Shown here: piece by piece, positions 34,385 through 44,989 of the stretch
Numbering within the stretch: position 1 is the first letter of the stretch
Layout of the letters: every line of letters begins with the position of its first letter
DNA from: Lepidostoma basale
Lineage: Eukaryota; Arthropoda; Insecta; Trichoptera; Lepidostomatidae
Direction: 5' to 3'
NCBI GenBank assembly: GCA_022606425.2
Contig: JAHDVF020000177.1
Location: forward strand, 186,001 to 250,000
DNA length: 64,000 bases
Program-made: the position numbers and the translations under genes
The notes under the pieces: model-generated
What the model was told of the DNA's origin: nothing
Databases searched by the model: none
What the model saw: the letters and a program-made list of their open reading frames with translations, nothing else

Positions 34385-34600
34385 TTATATTATTTGTTTT
34401 AGATTTATTTTGTGGGTGTTGGACGATCGAAGTGTGCGCGGGAGATGCCTATTGGTGGCGATGAGGTTCGCAACCCATCACACCGCGTCACCGCGGGGCG
34501 AAAAGAGAAGGATGGAGTGCCACATCAGTAAAAGTGTGACAGTCCATTCTTTCTGCCTACCCTTTCGGGGAGACGGCGTGATGGTTAGTTAGTTAGTTAG
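34385..34600 (+). mobile_element. composite SINE-like element with an RTE-A 3' tail, copy 2
   Basis: Head GTGTTGGACGATCGAAGTGT, GCGCGGGAGATGCCTATTGG, GAGGTTCGCAACCCATCACA, CACCGCGGGGCGAAAAGAGA; tail CAGTCCATTCTTTCTGCCTA to (GTTA)4. Matches copy 1 in full order. Confidence 0.7.
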
Positions 34601-34799
34601 TTATTTATTCAATCACAATCAATTATTAGAACTAGGTGTGTATGTACTCGTATAGTAGGAGAGGTAGATATTTAATGTAAATTAAAACATCTGTTCTCTA
34701 TAAGTTTATTTATGAAATGACGAAGTACGCCTTGCGGCATTATCAAATGTTATTCATTTAATATATCAAATATTATCAGACATATGATAATTATTTAGC

Positions 34800-34860
34800 A
34801 AGACGAAATGTGTCATTAGCATAAAATATAATATAACGTGTAGAAAACATACGTTTTAAT
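34800..34860 (+). repeat. foldback repeat family H, half copy
   Basis: AAGACGAAATGTGTCATTAG, CATAAAATATAATATAACGT, TAGAAAACATACGTTTTAAT. Confidence 0.6.
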
Positions 34861-34904
34861 TCATATGTAATATTTAATGTAAAGTATTACTGCTGAGTAT
34901 TACT

Positions 34905-35250
34905 ACCCAAGATAAAATTGAAGGATAACGAAGTGTCGTGAGAAGAAGATAATCCTGGCTAAAATAACCTTCAAGAATGGTTCAGTTGCAGCACAAAATC
35001 CACGTTGTGCAGGATTGTGTGAAGTGCAGCTGCATCCAAGGTAAAAATAGCAATCATGTCGTCCAACCTCCAATAGGAGAGGAAAAAGAAGAAGATTGGA
35101 GTATTATACTATTGTTCGAAGAAATGAGAAATAAGAATAGTAAATTGTTAATTCTTGTAAAACTATTATAACTATCACTCTGTCTCGCAGAAGGGGTAGG
35201 CAGAAATAATGGACCATTCATATACCGTGTTATGCGCGCACATTTAAAAA
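34905..35250 (+). repeat. unnamed repeat L copy 2, followed by an RTE-A tip in opposite orientation
   Basis: TTGAAGGATAACGAAGTGTC, AAGATAATCCTGGC, ATCATGTCGTCCAACCTCCA, ATAGGAGAGGAAAAAGAAGA. From 35170, CTATCACTCTGTCTCGCAGA and GGGGTAGGCAGAAATAATGG is an eroded minus-strand RTE-A tip. Confidence 0.55.
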
Positions 35251-35418
35251 ATTAAAAGAAGATATCGAAAGTGGGGCTTGAAGTCAAATTTATTCAGTCG
35301 TTTATTTCTAGATTTTCAATATTAAATATAAGACTAAAGAACATTTTGAATGTATACTCGTACAAATACTTGTAGACGAATAATAGATTTTATTTACCCA
35401 TTGCGGGTTATCAATTTA

Positions 35419-35841
35419 AGGATTAATTTTATCTCAATAGAGACGAAGATGCAAACTGGAAACTGAATATGGTGATCGAGGTGTTTACAGGACTTATGAC
35501 CTGTCATTGGTTGGGTTAAGCGAACGCTTTATGTAATTAAAACATTCCCCATTCCAACTTTCTTATTAACACCATGTCTGACACATGTCAGTTTCACATG
35601 TCAGTTTCAATTTACAGACCAGCGCCATCTATGAAGATTAGATTTAAGCATTAAGCAGAAGATCTTCGAAAAATTTGTCAGACATGGTGGTCATAAGAAA
35701 GGTGGAATGGAGAATGTTGTAATTACATAAAGCGTTCGCTTAACCCAACCATTGACATGTCGTATGTCCTGTAAACACTTTGATCACCATATTCAGTTTC
35801 CAGTTTGCATCTGCGTCTCTATTGAGATAAAATTAATCCTT
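35419..35841. repeat. foldback repeat family F, complete palindrome
   Basis: 423-bp inverted repeat. AGGATTAATTTTATCTCAAT...AGACGAAGATGCAAACTGG...ACCTGTCATTGGTTGGG on the left is mirrored on the right, ending GAGATAAAATTAATCCTT. The centre contains two GACACATGTCAG-type motifs and AGCGCCATCTATG. Confidence 0.88.
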
Positions 35842-36295
35842 GAAGACTAAAGAAAATAAATAAATGTTCATTTTTAATACACAGGGTTTTTAATTAACTA
35901 AAATATGAAGAAAGTCTGTCCATTATTTCGTAAGTTGTTATATACATACTTTTATATTACACGAATCATTAAAATCTGTCTATTGTAAGCGCCAACCCAA
36001 TTCACGTGTTAAGTACGCAAATAAATTTAAGCTAACAGCTGCATATGATGTTCTCAAAAATGTTTTTTATTACTGGCAACCTGCTAATAAAATTATAATG
36101 GTAATATGTTTAAATAAACACAGTGGCCGGCCGGCAGCGGCGCGGCGCCCGGCGGGGGGCCGTCTATAATGACACTATTAATTGAATGAAATCTGTTGTG
36201 TTTGATGTAACGGCGCCCGGTGGTGGGATGGCCCTGCGTGGCGCTAGTCAACGGCCTGTGGAATTGTGGGTTTAAGAGCGAAATTATTTAAAATA
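35842..36295. other. gene-free stretch with a very G+C-rich island
   Basis: 36122-36165 (GGCCGGCCGGCAGCGGCGCG, GCGCCCGGCGGGGGGCCG) followed by AATGACACTATTAATTGAAT and a second patch to 36255. Not recognised as an exon of the GATA gene. Homeodomain-like TAAT cores are present; could be an enhancer. Confidence 0.35.
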
Positions 36296-36399
36296 TGCGA
36301 ATGGAAGCGAAGCATGGAACTGACAAAAGAAGGATGGGAATATAATAAATGCAGTAGAAATGAGATATCTTAAACGAATGTACGGAAAATCTGTGTATG
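36296..36399 (+). mobile_element. RTE-A LINE fragment
   Basis: GAATGGAAGCGAAGCATGGA to GAAAATCTGTGTATGA, where it stops abruptly at repeat Q. Confidence 0.75.
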
Positions 36400-36578
36400 A
36401 GAACAGCTGGTCTGTTGCGACAATTTATAACTAACCAATTAATTATAACTAAATCATAAAATCTAATTAAAACAATACCTTCATTTTCCAAAAACCAGTG
36501 GCATACTGCTTTACTAACACTGTTTTTTTATATATTGTAAATTACAGATCATAAATTACGAGTAAAATACAATGTACT
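36400..36578 (+). repeat. unnamed interspersed repeat Q, copy 2
   Basis: AGAACAGCTGGTCTGTTGCG to ATACAATGTACTCT. Lies between two RTE-A pieces that overlap in content, so this is not a simple insertion into one copy. Confidence 0.7.
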
Positions 36579-37160
36579 CTAATGTATGGAAGCGAAGCAT
36601 GGAACTGGGAAAAGAATGATGAAAGTAGAATAATAGCAGTAGAAATGAGATCTCTTAGACGAATGTGTGGAAAATCTGTGTATGATAAAGTATCGAATGA
36701 AAATATAAGAAGTGAATGCGGTGCGAATGAAAATGTTATGAAAAAAATAATAGTAGGAACATAATGATGATTTGGACACATGGAAAGAATGAATGAAAAA
36801 AGTATGTAAATGAAACTAGAAATATAGGAAGACTGGGGAATAAACGTGGCACGATCAAATAAACCAAATATTGATATTGGTCACACGAAGAATCAGAAAA
36901 ATCTACGTGCGTTCATGACACGATGCATGAATGTTGAGGAATCGATAATAGTATGTCAGGAAATAATATGTGGCAGTCTATTATTTCTGCCTACTACTTC
37001 GGAGAGACGGCGTGTTGATTAGATAAGATACCCACATACTCTAGGCTTGTTATAGGGCGCAGCGGCTCCCTTTCGTCAGCCTCGCTCGTACACTACCTAG
37101 GCATGTCTCTGTTCATCCAGGACATACAGAATTTACGCAGTGCCGTGTTGGTTAGTTAGT
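36579..37160 (+). mobile_element. RTE-A LINE 3' end carrying an S2 insertion in its tail
   Basis: MYGSEAWNWEKNDESRIIAV, MRSLRRMCGKSVYDKVSNEN, IRSECGANENVM, then shifts. 3' UTR to CGTGTTGATTAG at 37022; the tail resumes at 37144 with CGTGTTGGTTAG and (GTTA)n. Confidence 0.85.
37023..37142 (-). mobile_element. short retroelement S2, copy 2
   Basis: GGCTTGTTATAGGGCGCAGC, CGTCAGCCTCGCTCGTACAC match 51274-51330. Flanked by CGTGTTGATTAG/CGTGTTGGTTAG, a 12-bp direct duplication with one mismatch. Confidence 0.7.
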
Positions 37161-37676
37161 TAGTTACTTTGTAATTAAACTGTTTTTTTTTTCGCTTACT
37201 TCGTGGTTCTGCATTTGAACCCCGCAATTACAGTTCCAGCCATCGCAGTATTGCAGTTAGTTTATAGTTATATCTCACATCGCAGCCACGGTGAGTGAGC
37301 GGCTACATGTGTCCGAGGGGAATGAAATTTTAAACAATGGATTGTAAAAATCGTTTTACTGGTGTTATATAGCAATAACACCGCCGGCCATACCTTATAT
37401 CACTCTTATTGTGTTATTATAAATATATATCACAATCGTACCGAGTCCCCTAAACTCGAATCTGTGAAGTATAAAACCATAATTGACTCTTAACTGCCTC
37501 TTTTAGCTTTGAAACAACTGTTACCAATTACCCCTTTTCAACTACACTTGTGTAATAAAAATAATAATAAAAAACGCGTGTAGGTACTTTGTGAGTTCAA
37601 CCCCTTTCATAAATAATACACATTGATACCGAAAAAATAGTTGTTCATTTGCAGGAAATACTAACTAAAAAAAAAA
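37160..37676. other. gene-free stretch
   Basis: Nothing recognised. 37190-37340 is a little more balanced (TTGAACCCCGCAATTACAG). Confidence 0.3.
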
Positions 37677-37882
37677 AACTAACCATCACGCCGTCTTTCC
37701 GAGGTAGGTAAAAATAATGGACTGCCACATTTTTCTTTCCTGACATATTTCTCTCGCTTCCTCAACATTCATACATCGTATCATGCACGCGCGTCGATTT
37801 CTCTGACTCCTCACGTGGCCGACATTCAATATTTGATTTATTTGATCATGTCACGTTTTCCTCGGTCGTGCCACGTTTCAAG
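37677..37882 (-). mobile_element. RTE-A LINE 3' end
   Basis: ACTAACCATCACGCCGTCTT to TCACGTTTTCCTCGGTCGTG. Confidence 0.82.
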
Positions 37883-37919
37883 AAATACTACAAGAGTGCA
37901 ATTATCCTAACTTAATTGA

Positions 37920-38168
37920 CGACCTCAGTGGCCGAGTGGTAAATGCATTGATTACCACTTCGAAGGTTCCGGGTTCGATTCCTGGCGAGAGCAGTGAGAT
38001 TGTCACACTGTCTTTGATCTGGTGTAGAATTCACGTGACGATAAAATGGCGATAGATTAGCTACCTATCACATGTCACGAGAATCACTTTGATAGCTATA
38101 ATACCCTTTACATCGATTTGGCTCATGCTGTCAAGATGTAAATAGCGATTCAACAAAATAATAATATC
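37920..38168 (+). mobile_element. tRNA-derived SINE, family T, best copy
   Basis: A-box region GTGGCCGAGTGGTAAATGC, perfect B box GGTTCGATTCC at about 37971, body CACGTGACGATAAAATGGCG, TAGCTACCTATCACATGTCA, ATCGATTTGGCTCATGCTGT, tail CAACAAAATAATAATA. The spacing of the boxes is tRNA-like; the head resembles a tRNA-Ser/Leu type. No acceptor stem after the B box, so a SINE. Confidence 0.88.
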
Positions 38169-38344
38169 AATCATAATAATACTAAAATAAATCAACTTAT
38201 ATACATTATCAAATACAAAATATTTAAAACCGAATTTAATACATTCATACTTGTTGTTAAGTGTGTTCTTAAAAGGGGGCCATCTTTTATATTTAAACTT
38301 TGATAAAAAGATATTACTTGGTGGTTGGACATATTTTTTTTTAT

Positions 38345-38527
38345 TTATTTGGTATACAACCACTTTATTTTTGAGAATGGGGGCCTACTGTTTTCGCTCT
38401 ATGCGAGCTTCCCCAGGGCTTTATACTTGTATAAAGTATCCAAATATAAAGCCCTGAGGAAGCTCGCATAGAGCGAAACCGTTAGGCTCTCATTCTCAAA
38501 AATAAAGTGGTTATATAACAAATACTC
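38345..38527. repeat. foldback repeat family J
   Basis: Arms TATACAACCACTTTATTTTT, GAGAATGGGGGCCTACTG, CGCTCTATGCGAGCTTCCCC, AGGGCTTTATA and their complement, about 80 nt each. Confidence 0.88.
38454..38484 (+). ncRNA. hammerhead-like motif in foldback J
   Basis: CTGAGGA, extra A, stem II GCTC/GAGC with 5-nt loop, GAAA, CCGTTA. AGCC before and GGCT after form a 4-bp stem I if cleavage is placed after the A of TTA. The opposite arm (minus, 38384-38416) has CTGGGGA, a core change. Confidence 0.42.
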
Positions 38528-38589
38528 GTATATGAAAAAACTGTTTAATTAATTTCTTATATATGTATCTAATCTATCTCTTTGCTAGT

Positions 38590-38755
38590 TCAATCCTAGT
38601 GGTACGAGTTCTGACTGTCATACCGAAGATCCCAGGATCGATTCTCGGCGATTGCAGTGTTTTTGTCACACTGCCTATAGTCTGGTGATTACCTATCATA
38701 TGTCATGAAAATCAACATAATAGCTAAAAACTAATTGTATACAATAATTATGTCA
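38590..38755 (+). mobile_element. tRNA-derived SINE, family T, eroded
   Basis: CATACCGAAGATCCCAGGAT, B-box-like GGATCGATTCT, TTTGTCACACTGCC, GGTGATTACCTATCATATGT. Confidence 0.65.
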
Positions 38756-38789
38756 TACGAGCTGCTGTATTTAAAAAAAGAAAATTAGA

Positions 38790-38915
38790 TGTCAGAAGAA
38801 TCGACGTGCGTGTATGACTCGCTGTATGAATGTAGAAGAATCTAGAGAGGTACGTCAGAATAGGGTAGAGTGACGGTACATTCTCTATGTCTTCCAGGGA
38901 AACGACATGTTAGTT
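38790..38915 (+). mobile_element. RTE-A LINE 3' tip
   Basis: GAATCGACGTGCGTGTATGA, GAATGTAGAAGAATCTAGAG, ACGGTACATTCTC; tail eroded to GTTAGTTTG. Confidence 0.65.
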
Positions 38916-39511
38916 TGTTGTTGTTGTTATTTTAAAATGTGTATACCTATATTCAGGCGTATTCATAGCCGAGAACTTGCTCCATACTGGCTCAATTAGT
39001 TCAGCAGAAAATCTTCACACAACAGAATGTGAGCAAACTTTTCCAACCAAATAATGAACTTTGTTATTATGCTAAATAGGCATTTTATATACAGTGAAGC
39101 AAGTAAAGATTGCGTTTTATGTGTGCGAAACTAAACGACCAAAATAATTAGATTTTTTTTTAAATTACCACAGCACATGTGTTCTTACACTCATTTGTAT
39201 ATGTAAAATAGATAAATTACAAAAGGTAGTATCTCCTTTGGTATTTTTTAATAACCTCTCGTGGACTATTAAAGTACCCTTTTTTGTTTCAAATACAGTG
39301 AAGCACATTTAAATATCGCAATATTCTCATTATCATAAAAATGCAATACGTTTTAAAAATATATCTTTCATAACCATTTTAATAAAAGTAATCTCAATTG
39401 AAAGATTCCGACTTGCATAGTTGTAAACCATTGGTGGCTCTACATATTTTTTTTGTTATTCAATTCAGTAATTGAAAACTTTTTATTAATATTTATATTA
39501 TATTAATTAGC
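38916..39511. other. gene-free A+T-rich stretch
   Basis: Contains two AATACAGTGAAGCA-like repeats (39089, 39293) of unknown meaning. No gene seen. Confidence 0.3.
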
Positions 39512-39598
39512 GTAAATGAAAACGTCCGTCTTCTAGGAGTTTTATTGAATTTTATATGGAATGACATGTTTCGCCCTTCTAAGGATTTAATTAAATTT
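39512..39598 (+). repeat. foldback repeat family H, left half
   Basis: GAAAACGTCCGTCTTCTAGG, ATGGAATGACATGTTTCGCC; cut off by the adjoining RTE-A. Confidence 0.72.
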
Positions 39599-39599
39599 T

Positions 39600-40068
39600 A
39601 ACTACCTAACTAGCTAACCACACGCCGTCTCCCCGAAGGGGCATAAGGAATGGACTGCCACACTTTTCTTTCCTGACGTATTTCTCTCGCTTCCTCAACA
39701 TTCATACATCGTGTCATGCACGCGCGTCGATTTCTCTGACTCCTCACGTGGCCGACATTCAATATTTGATTTATTTGATCGTGCCACGTTTTCCTCAGTC
39801 ATCCTCTATTTCTGGTTCCATTTACATCGTTAACATTTATTTTTTTTACCATTCTTTCTTTCCATATGTCCAAACCATCTTAATGATTCTTTCATTATTT
39901 TGTTCATAACACCATCATTCACACCGCATTCACTTTTTATATTTTCATTCAACACTCTATCATACACAGAGTATTCACACATTCGTCTAAGAGATCTCAT
40001 TTCTACTGCATTTATTCTACTTTCACCCTTATTTTACCAGTTCCATGCTTCGCTTCCATATATAAGAA
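39600..40068 (-). mobile_element. RTE-A LINE 3' end
   Basis: From TAACCACACGCCGTCTCCCC through CATTAACATTTATTTTTTTT to CCATGCTTCGCTTCCATATA. About 470 bp; frames broken. Confidence 0.87.
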
Positions 40069-41139
40069 ATGTTATACTTAGTCAAATTACATTTGATCGT
40101 GTGGTAAGGCTTAAGGAATTGTCGAGAACTATTTATATTGAAAATATTAAATGATGTTTTTTATGTCAAGTAATAAGTATTAGTATATATTTATATATAC
40201 GTATTAGCGGGGTCATTGAACGAATGGACAGTGTGAGCAGCCGCCCTTGCCTAAGCCCCCAGCAGTCCCCCCTAGAGTCTTAACATTACCCACGAGCCAG
40301 ACACTTAACTCACTCGAGATTTGCGTTCATTAAAACCTCCGTCTATAGCAGAACAAGCAATAAAAGCCGAATATGCCTTACTTCACGCGAATGTAACAAT
40401 TTAAATTACTTTATGTGAAATGGCAATACGTAAAGAAAGAAAATGCGCATTAGCATATTCGGGGCCAAGTGATTTTTTTTATTTTTCGTAAATAGTTTTC
40501 CCCCGGTAGCGCCGGGACGTTAATTCCGGCGAAACAGCAATTTACTACAATATTAAGATTAGGTACGTACTTCAAATTGTAAATGCCTCTTTATGAATTC
40601 AACGTTAGGTTGGCTGCCCGCTTTTAAATGTTATTTTAAAGCGCTAACTTATTCACAAAGGCTGTAATTATTATTTGCGTTGGTGGCGGCATTGTATAAT
40701 GAAGTATGTATTACCAAATACAACCACCAACTCCAGCAATAAAACCTACGTACAACCCGTAAAGCCGCAAAGAAAACTGCGTGTACGTAATTAAAAAAAA
40801 GCTCACGAAAAATGTATTTCCACTAGCTCTCCTTATGCTTCACATTTTAATGTAGGTTAGCATTGAAAGCTTGCAAAGCTTTTTGGTTTCACGGAATATT
40901 GATTTATATGTGTGTTTAATCATGACAATTTTATTTATACTTTCATATAAAGCATTTAATTTGTGGTGTAGCATTATAAATTAGCTTTTTTTACTAAAAT
41001 AATTTAAATTATCGATAACGATATAAACTAAAATAAACATCTCAAATAAAAAATATAGTATTATTGAAGAATAATTCTTCTTGAAGTTTACTCTGTGTTG
41101 ACATTTTAAATAATGTTTTTAAAAATAATTTTTTTTTTT
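40069..41139. other. gene-free stretch with a repeat-free island at 40200-40800
   Basis: GAGCAGCCGCCCTTGCCTAA, CCCCCGGTAGCGCCGGGACG and TTGCGTTGGTGGCGGCATTG lie in unique-looking sequence without a frame. 40800-41139 is A/T-rich. Candidate regulatory DNA. Confidence 0.35.
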
Positions 41140-41232
41140 TTGTATAACAACACTTTTATTATGAGACACGACTACTACTGGTTTCGAACACATAGTGTTC
41201 GAAACATTCGTTGGTTTGTGAACATTCATTTA
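41140..41232. repeat. small inverted repeat
   Basis: Central perfect palindrome CGAACACATAGTGTTCG flanked by GGTTT/AAACA. Resembles the CGAAAC-bearing foldbacks but lacks CTGANGA. Confidence 0.5.
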
Positions 41233-41254
41233 AATATTATTTTATAATATACCT

Positions 41255-41520
41255 CATTTTAGATGATTTGGGCATGTGGAATAATGAAAAACAAAAAAGT
41301 ATGCGTTGACGATATGACTGGAGGAAAAAAGAGGTAACCAGAGGAAAACGTGGCTCGATCAAATAGATATAATATATATTTAAACGTGACAAATCGACAT
41401 ACGTGTAGGATACTTATAATGAATGTTTAAGAGTTAAAAGAAGTGTGTCGGCAATGAACAGTATGTTGGTCTATCCTTTCTTCCTACCCCTTCGGAAAAC
41501 GGTGTGATGGTTAGTTAGTC
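41255..41520 (+). mobile_element. RTE-A LINE 3' end, heavily decayed
   Basis: GATGATTTGGGCATGTGGAA, AGAGGAAAACGTGGCTCGAT, TACCCCTTCGG, GATGGTTAGTTAGT. Confidence 0.7.
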
Positions 41521-41654
41521 ATAATCGTAGCGATGAGGATTTTTACTATGTGTAAAATAATAACATATCAGAACAGAAAGAAAAACAGTGTTTTGATTCA
41601 CAAATTTAAAATTATTTTATTTCTGTCTTGTAAAAATTTTACTGATTTTCCATC

Positions 41655-42300
41655 TGATCATCCATATTCAGTTTCCAGTTTGTTTCTTCGTCTCTATTGA
41701 GATACAATTAAAAATTTAAATTAACCACCCACAGGTGAAAATCCAGGATTCGTATACAGATATAAGTATACATTTCACAAATATTTGTAAATATTCTGGT
41801 CAATTCTTTGGCGTATAAAATAGGAGTGATACTCCAGGCGACTTCTAAAACAGTGCGCTAGGAGGCGGTAGCCTCTTCGCATTGTGTTAATAAAGTAGTT
41901 TGCTAAATGCTAAACAATCATTCTTCATAGATGGCGTTAGTGGGTGGATTGTATAGATTAATCTTAAAAAATTAATTAGTACAATCAAATCTACATAGAT
42001 GGCTAACTGGAACTGACACGTGAAGATAGTATGGATTTGGAGTATATATACAACTTCCAAAAATGTATCATGCATGATCATAATAACAATGGTGGAATGG
42101 GGAATGTTGTAATTACATAAAGCGTGCGCTTAACCCAACCAATGACAGGTCATAAGTCCTGTAAACACCTTGATCATCCATATTCAGTTTCCAGTTTGTT
42201 TCTTCGTCTCTATTGAGATACAATTAAAAATTTAAATTAACCACCCACAGGTGAAAATCCAGGATTCGTATACAGATATAAGTATACATTTCACAAATAG
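41655..42300. repeat. foldback repeat family F copy with near-identical direct end repeats
   Basis: About 130 bp (GATCATCCATATTCAGTTTC ... AGTATACATTTCACAAATA) at 41655-41789 recurs directly at 42172-42299, apparently without a difference. Between them are unique sequence and the F arm (GGGAATGTTGTAATTACATA, AACCCAACCAATGACAGGTC, GTACAATCAAATCTACATAG). Confidence 0.75.
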
Positions 42301-42929
42301 AATTTAAATTAGTTTACGATTGTGAATGTACTGTTTAAAGTGTATATAATTTCGATACGTATCTCTCTATCTACGTGCATTACTGTACCATTCTCGTAAA
42401 ATCATTTACCACTTAGATAACAGGTAGTAAATTAATGATCAATCCTTTATGCTTTATGCTCTGCGAGTAAACTTTCACTTCAAATACCTTTGTGTTGGAG
42501 CCATTCTAAATTGATAATGCAGTGGCAATACAAGGTGTTCACAAATTTACTGCACTTCCTAAAGAGATACATTGTATTTTACATTCTATAGATAACGTTT
42601 TAACTCTCTATACAGCAAGTTTTATTATCATAATAATATATTGTTGATAAAATTATCTATTACTGTGTCATTTTAACCATATAGTTTATTAATCGTTTAT
42701 TTAAACAAAGCATAAAGCAAACTTCTAGCCGATATATTATATTATTACAAAGAAATTTTCATTCCATTTTGAATTACACAAAGTTTTGATGTTTCTCAAC
42801 TTTACATATTAAATCAAATGTTTCATAAGGTTTTATTTTTAGCTCATAAATAATTTGTTAAATGAAAAGTCGAAATTTTGAGATTCTGTAATAAGTGTGC
42901 AAATTTTATTAAACACGTGTTTATGACTA
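42301..42929. other. gene-free A+T-rich stretch
   Basis: Nothing recognised. Confidence 0.4.
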
Positions 42930-43280
42930 ACATCATCACGCTGTTTCTTCAAAACGACGACTCACCTTAACATTCATACACCGTTTCATAAACGCATGTT
43001 AATTTTCCCGACATTTTCGATCATATTTATGTATCCATTTGATATGACTACAATTTCCTCTGTCCATCGCGATTTTTTCGACATTAGCATCATTCCAAAC
43101 CGTCTAAATCATCTTTATCATATTTTAACCGCTCTGTATTCAATTATTTATTCAAGAGTCGATGTGAGTTCATGACACAATGTATGAATGTTGAGGAGTA
43201 CAAAAAATCGTCAGGAAATAATAATATGATGGTCTTTTTTTTTAGCCTATATCTTCGGCGAAACTAGATGATTAGTTTTT
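42930..43280. mobile_element. two RTE-A LINE relics in opposite orientation
   Basis: 42930-43140 minus (CATTCATACACCGTTTCATA, AACCGTCTAAATCATCTTTA). 43155-43280 plus (GTTCATGACACAATGTATGA, GTTGAGGAGTAC, TCTTCGGCGAAACTAGATGA). Confidence 0.55.
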
Positions 43281-43299
43281 AATACAGTTAGCTATGCAT

Positions 43300-43560
43300 G
43301 GACTTGGACTTGGACTTGGATCTTCTGGCTTACAGAGGTTCAGCTCATGTGGCTATTTCTCTTACGTCTAATGGGAACATTTTTGGAAGGTGATTCGGTG
43401 GGTTGTTAGTTTATGCGGGGGCATGATTTGTGTGGCCCGGAGTGTTCCTCTGAAGGAGGTACGATTTTGGGCGCTTGTGGCAGCTGGAGGTGTTTGGGTC
43501 GTAATTTGAGAGGTATTTTATTGTGGGGTTAGGATGTGAAATGAGTCCATGTTCTTACTT
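43300..43560 (+). other. strand-asymmetric G+T-rich block with TTGGAC repeats
   Basis: (TTGGAC)3 at about 43308-43326, then G+T-rich sequence (GGGTTGTTAGTTTATGCGGG, GTGTGGCCCGGAGTGTTCC, GGCAGCTGGAGGTGTTTGGG). No long frame. Composition unlike either neighbour; possibly part of an unfamiliar mobile element. Confidence 0.35.
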
Positions 43561-44284
43561 GATAATTCAAGTTAAATTAAATTCATGTTTAGATGAAAGT
43601 CGTACTAAAATAAATCACGGAATCAAGAATCAAAATCTTGAAACAGAATGAATTATATAAAGCTACAGTCAGTTCACAAACTAAGAGGAAATGTATACAC
43701 TACAAGATACACAACATAATATCTTGATTGATCTTTGATAATCCGCTTCTTGTTTGAGGTGTTAGCGCCTGATATACGACACCGAAGATTTTCAAGAAAC
43801 ATCGATATTTACGAGGCATCGATACCCAAACTGCTGTTGTTGAATGCGATGCGAATCTAAAGGGTTTTACACGGGTTATAGGTACCTTCTAGAACATTCT
43901 CACGGTGCACCGGTATTAGAATGGTCGCTACTGGCGAGGAGCATGTCCAGCTATGATCTATAGACAGCTCTTCGAGAGATAGTCCTTATCTTCACATCGC
44001 ACCAGCGGTCACTGGAGGACCAGTTCCACATAACCTTGCCTGTACGTATTATAATATTATATATTAAAGACTTTTACGCAATATGTATACAATCGTTGCA
44101 GTGTATGCGTTACTAACATCGATCCAAACGTGAAGTTAAATGAAAATGTATTTATCTATACACAAAATGCAATGTTTCTTGTTGGATAAAATGCCAATAC
44201 ATACATACTACAACAGAATGCAGGTGAATTGTGATTTTCTACATAATAATGTACGATCATATGCCACACTTAATAATATCTGCA
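43561..44284. other. gene-free stretch with an island at 43740-44040
   Basis: TTACACGGGTTATAGGTACC, CTGGCGAGGAGCATGTCCAG, CATCGCACCAGCGGTCACTG lie in balanced, repeat-free sequence without a frame. No gene recognised. Confidence 0.3.
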
Positions 44285-44500
44285 AATAATATTTACGCAA
44301 ACGCCACTCTCTCGCTTCTTCAACATTCATACATTATGTTATGTACGTACGTCAATTTAATTGCTTTGATCATGCCACATTTCCTCAGTGTTTATTTCAT
44401 GTTCCATTTACATTGTTAATATCTATTTTATTTACCATTCTTTCTATCCTAATGATTATTTCATTCGCAATGTATTCACTTCTTATATTGATTGAAAGGA
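44285..44500 (-). mobile_element. RTE-A LINE relic
   Basis: CTCTCGCTTCTTCAACATTC, TGATCATGCCACATTTCCTC, TTACCATTCTTTCT; eroded. Confidence 0.6.
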
Positions 44501-44559
44501 ACAAAAATAATGTGAATGTTAATTTTAAACATTTTTTTCTTCATCATCTTCTTATCCTA

Positions 44560-44960
44560 CTACACCTCCGTGGTGCATAAGGCCTCGAGAAACCTTCTCC
44601 ATCCAACTATTGCACTCTTATTTTCTCACACCATTCCATGTAAGGCCTACAACATAAACTTCGTCCTGCAGGATTCTTCTCTAGGTGGCTCTAGGTCTGC
44701 CTCGTTTCCTCTTTCCACAGAAGACAGCCACAGAGGACTATTTTGTACTTCTTATTCTCCTGGTGCCGTGTCTATTCCACCCAACGTTGGAGTTCACTGC
44801 AGCGAAAGCATCTCAGTCCTGCACTACTTGAAACACGTTCTCAACTCTCCTCATTCCTGTCCAATCCCTTATAATCTGCAACCATTGACAACTGCTTTCT
44901 ACCTCAACTTAACTCACCGCCATCCCTCTATCTTGCCCATGAATATGATTACTATTTGGT
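44560..44960 (-). mobile_element. LINE-like relic read on the opposite strand
   Basis: CTACACCTCCGTGGTGCATA, CAGGATTCTTCTCTAGGTGG, CTCCTCATTCCTGTCCAATC have the look of antisense RTE 3' coding. The 151-codon plus frame over it (44516-44971) is probably a shadow. Family not settled. Confidence 0.4.
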
Positions 44961-44989
44961 ACACTACATAAAATATCTGTATTTTCCTC

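Noticed and set aside
37920..37990. tRNA gene suggested by A and B boxes
   Set aside because: No acceptor stem closes after the B box, and the same head is followed by a repeated body at about ten loci; it is a SINE promoter.
44516..44971. 151-codon plus-strand frame as a host gene
   Set aside because: Reads like the complement of LINE coding sequence; Ser/Leu/His bias typical of antisense frames.
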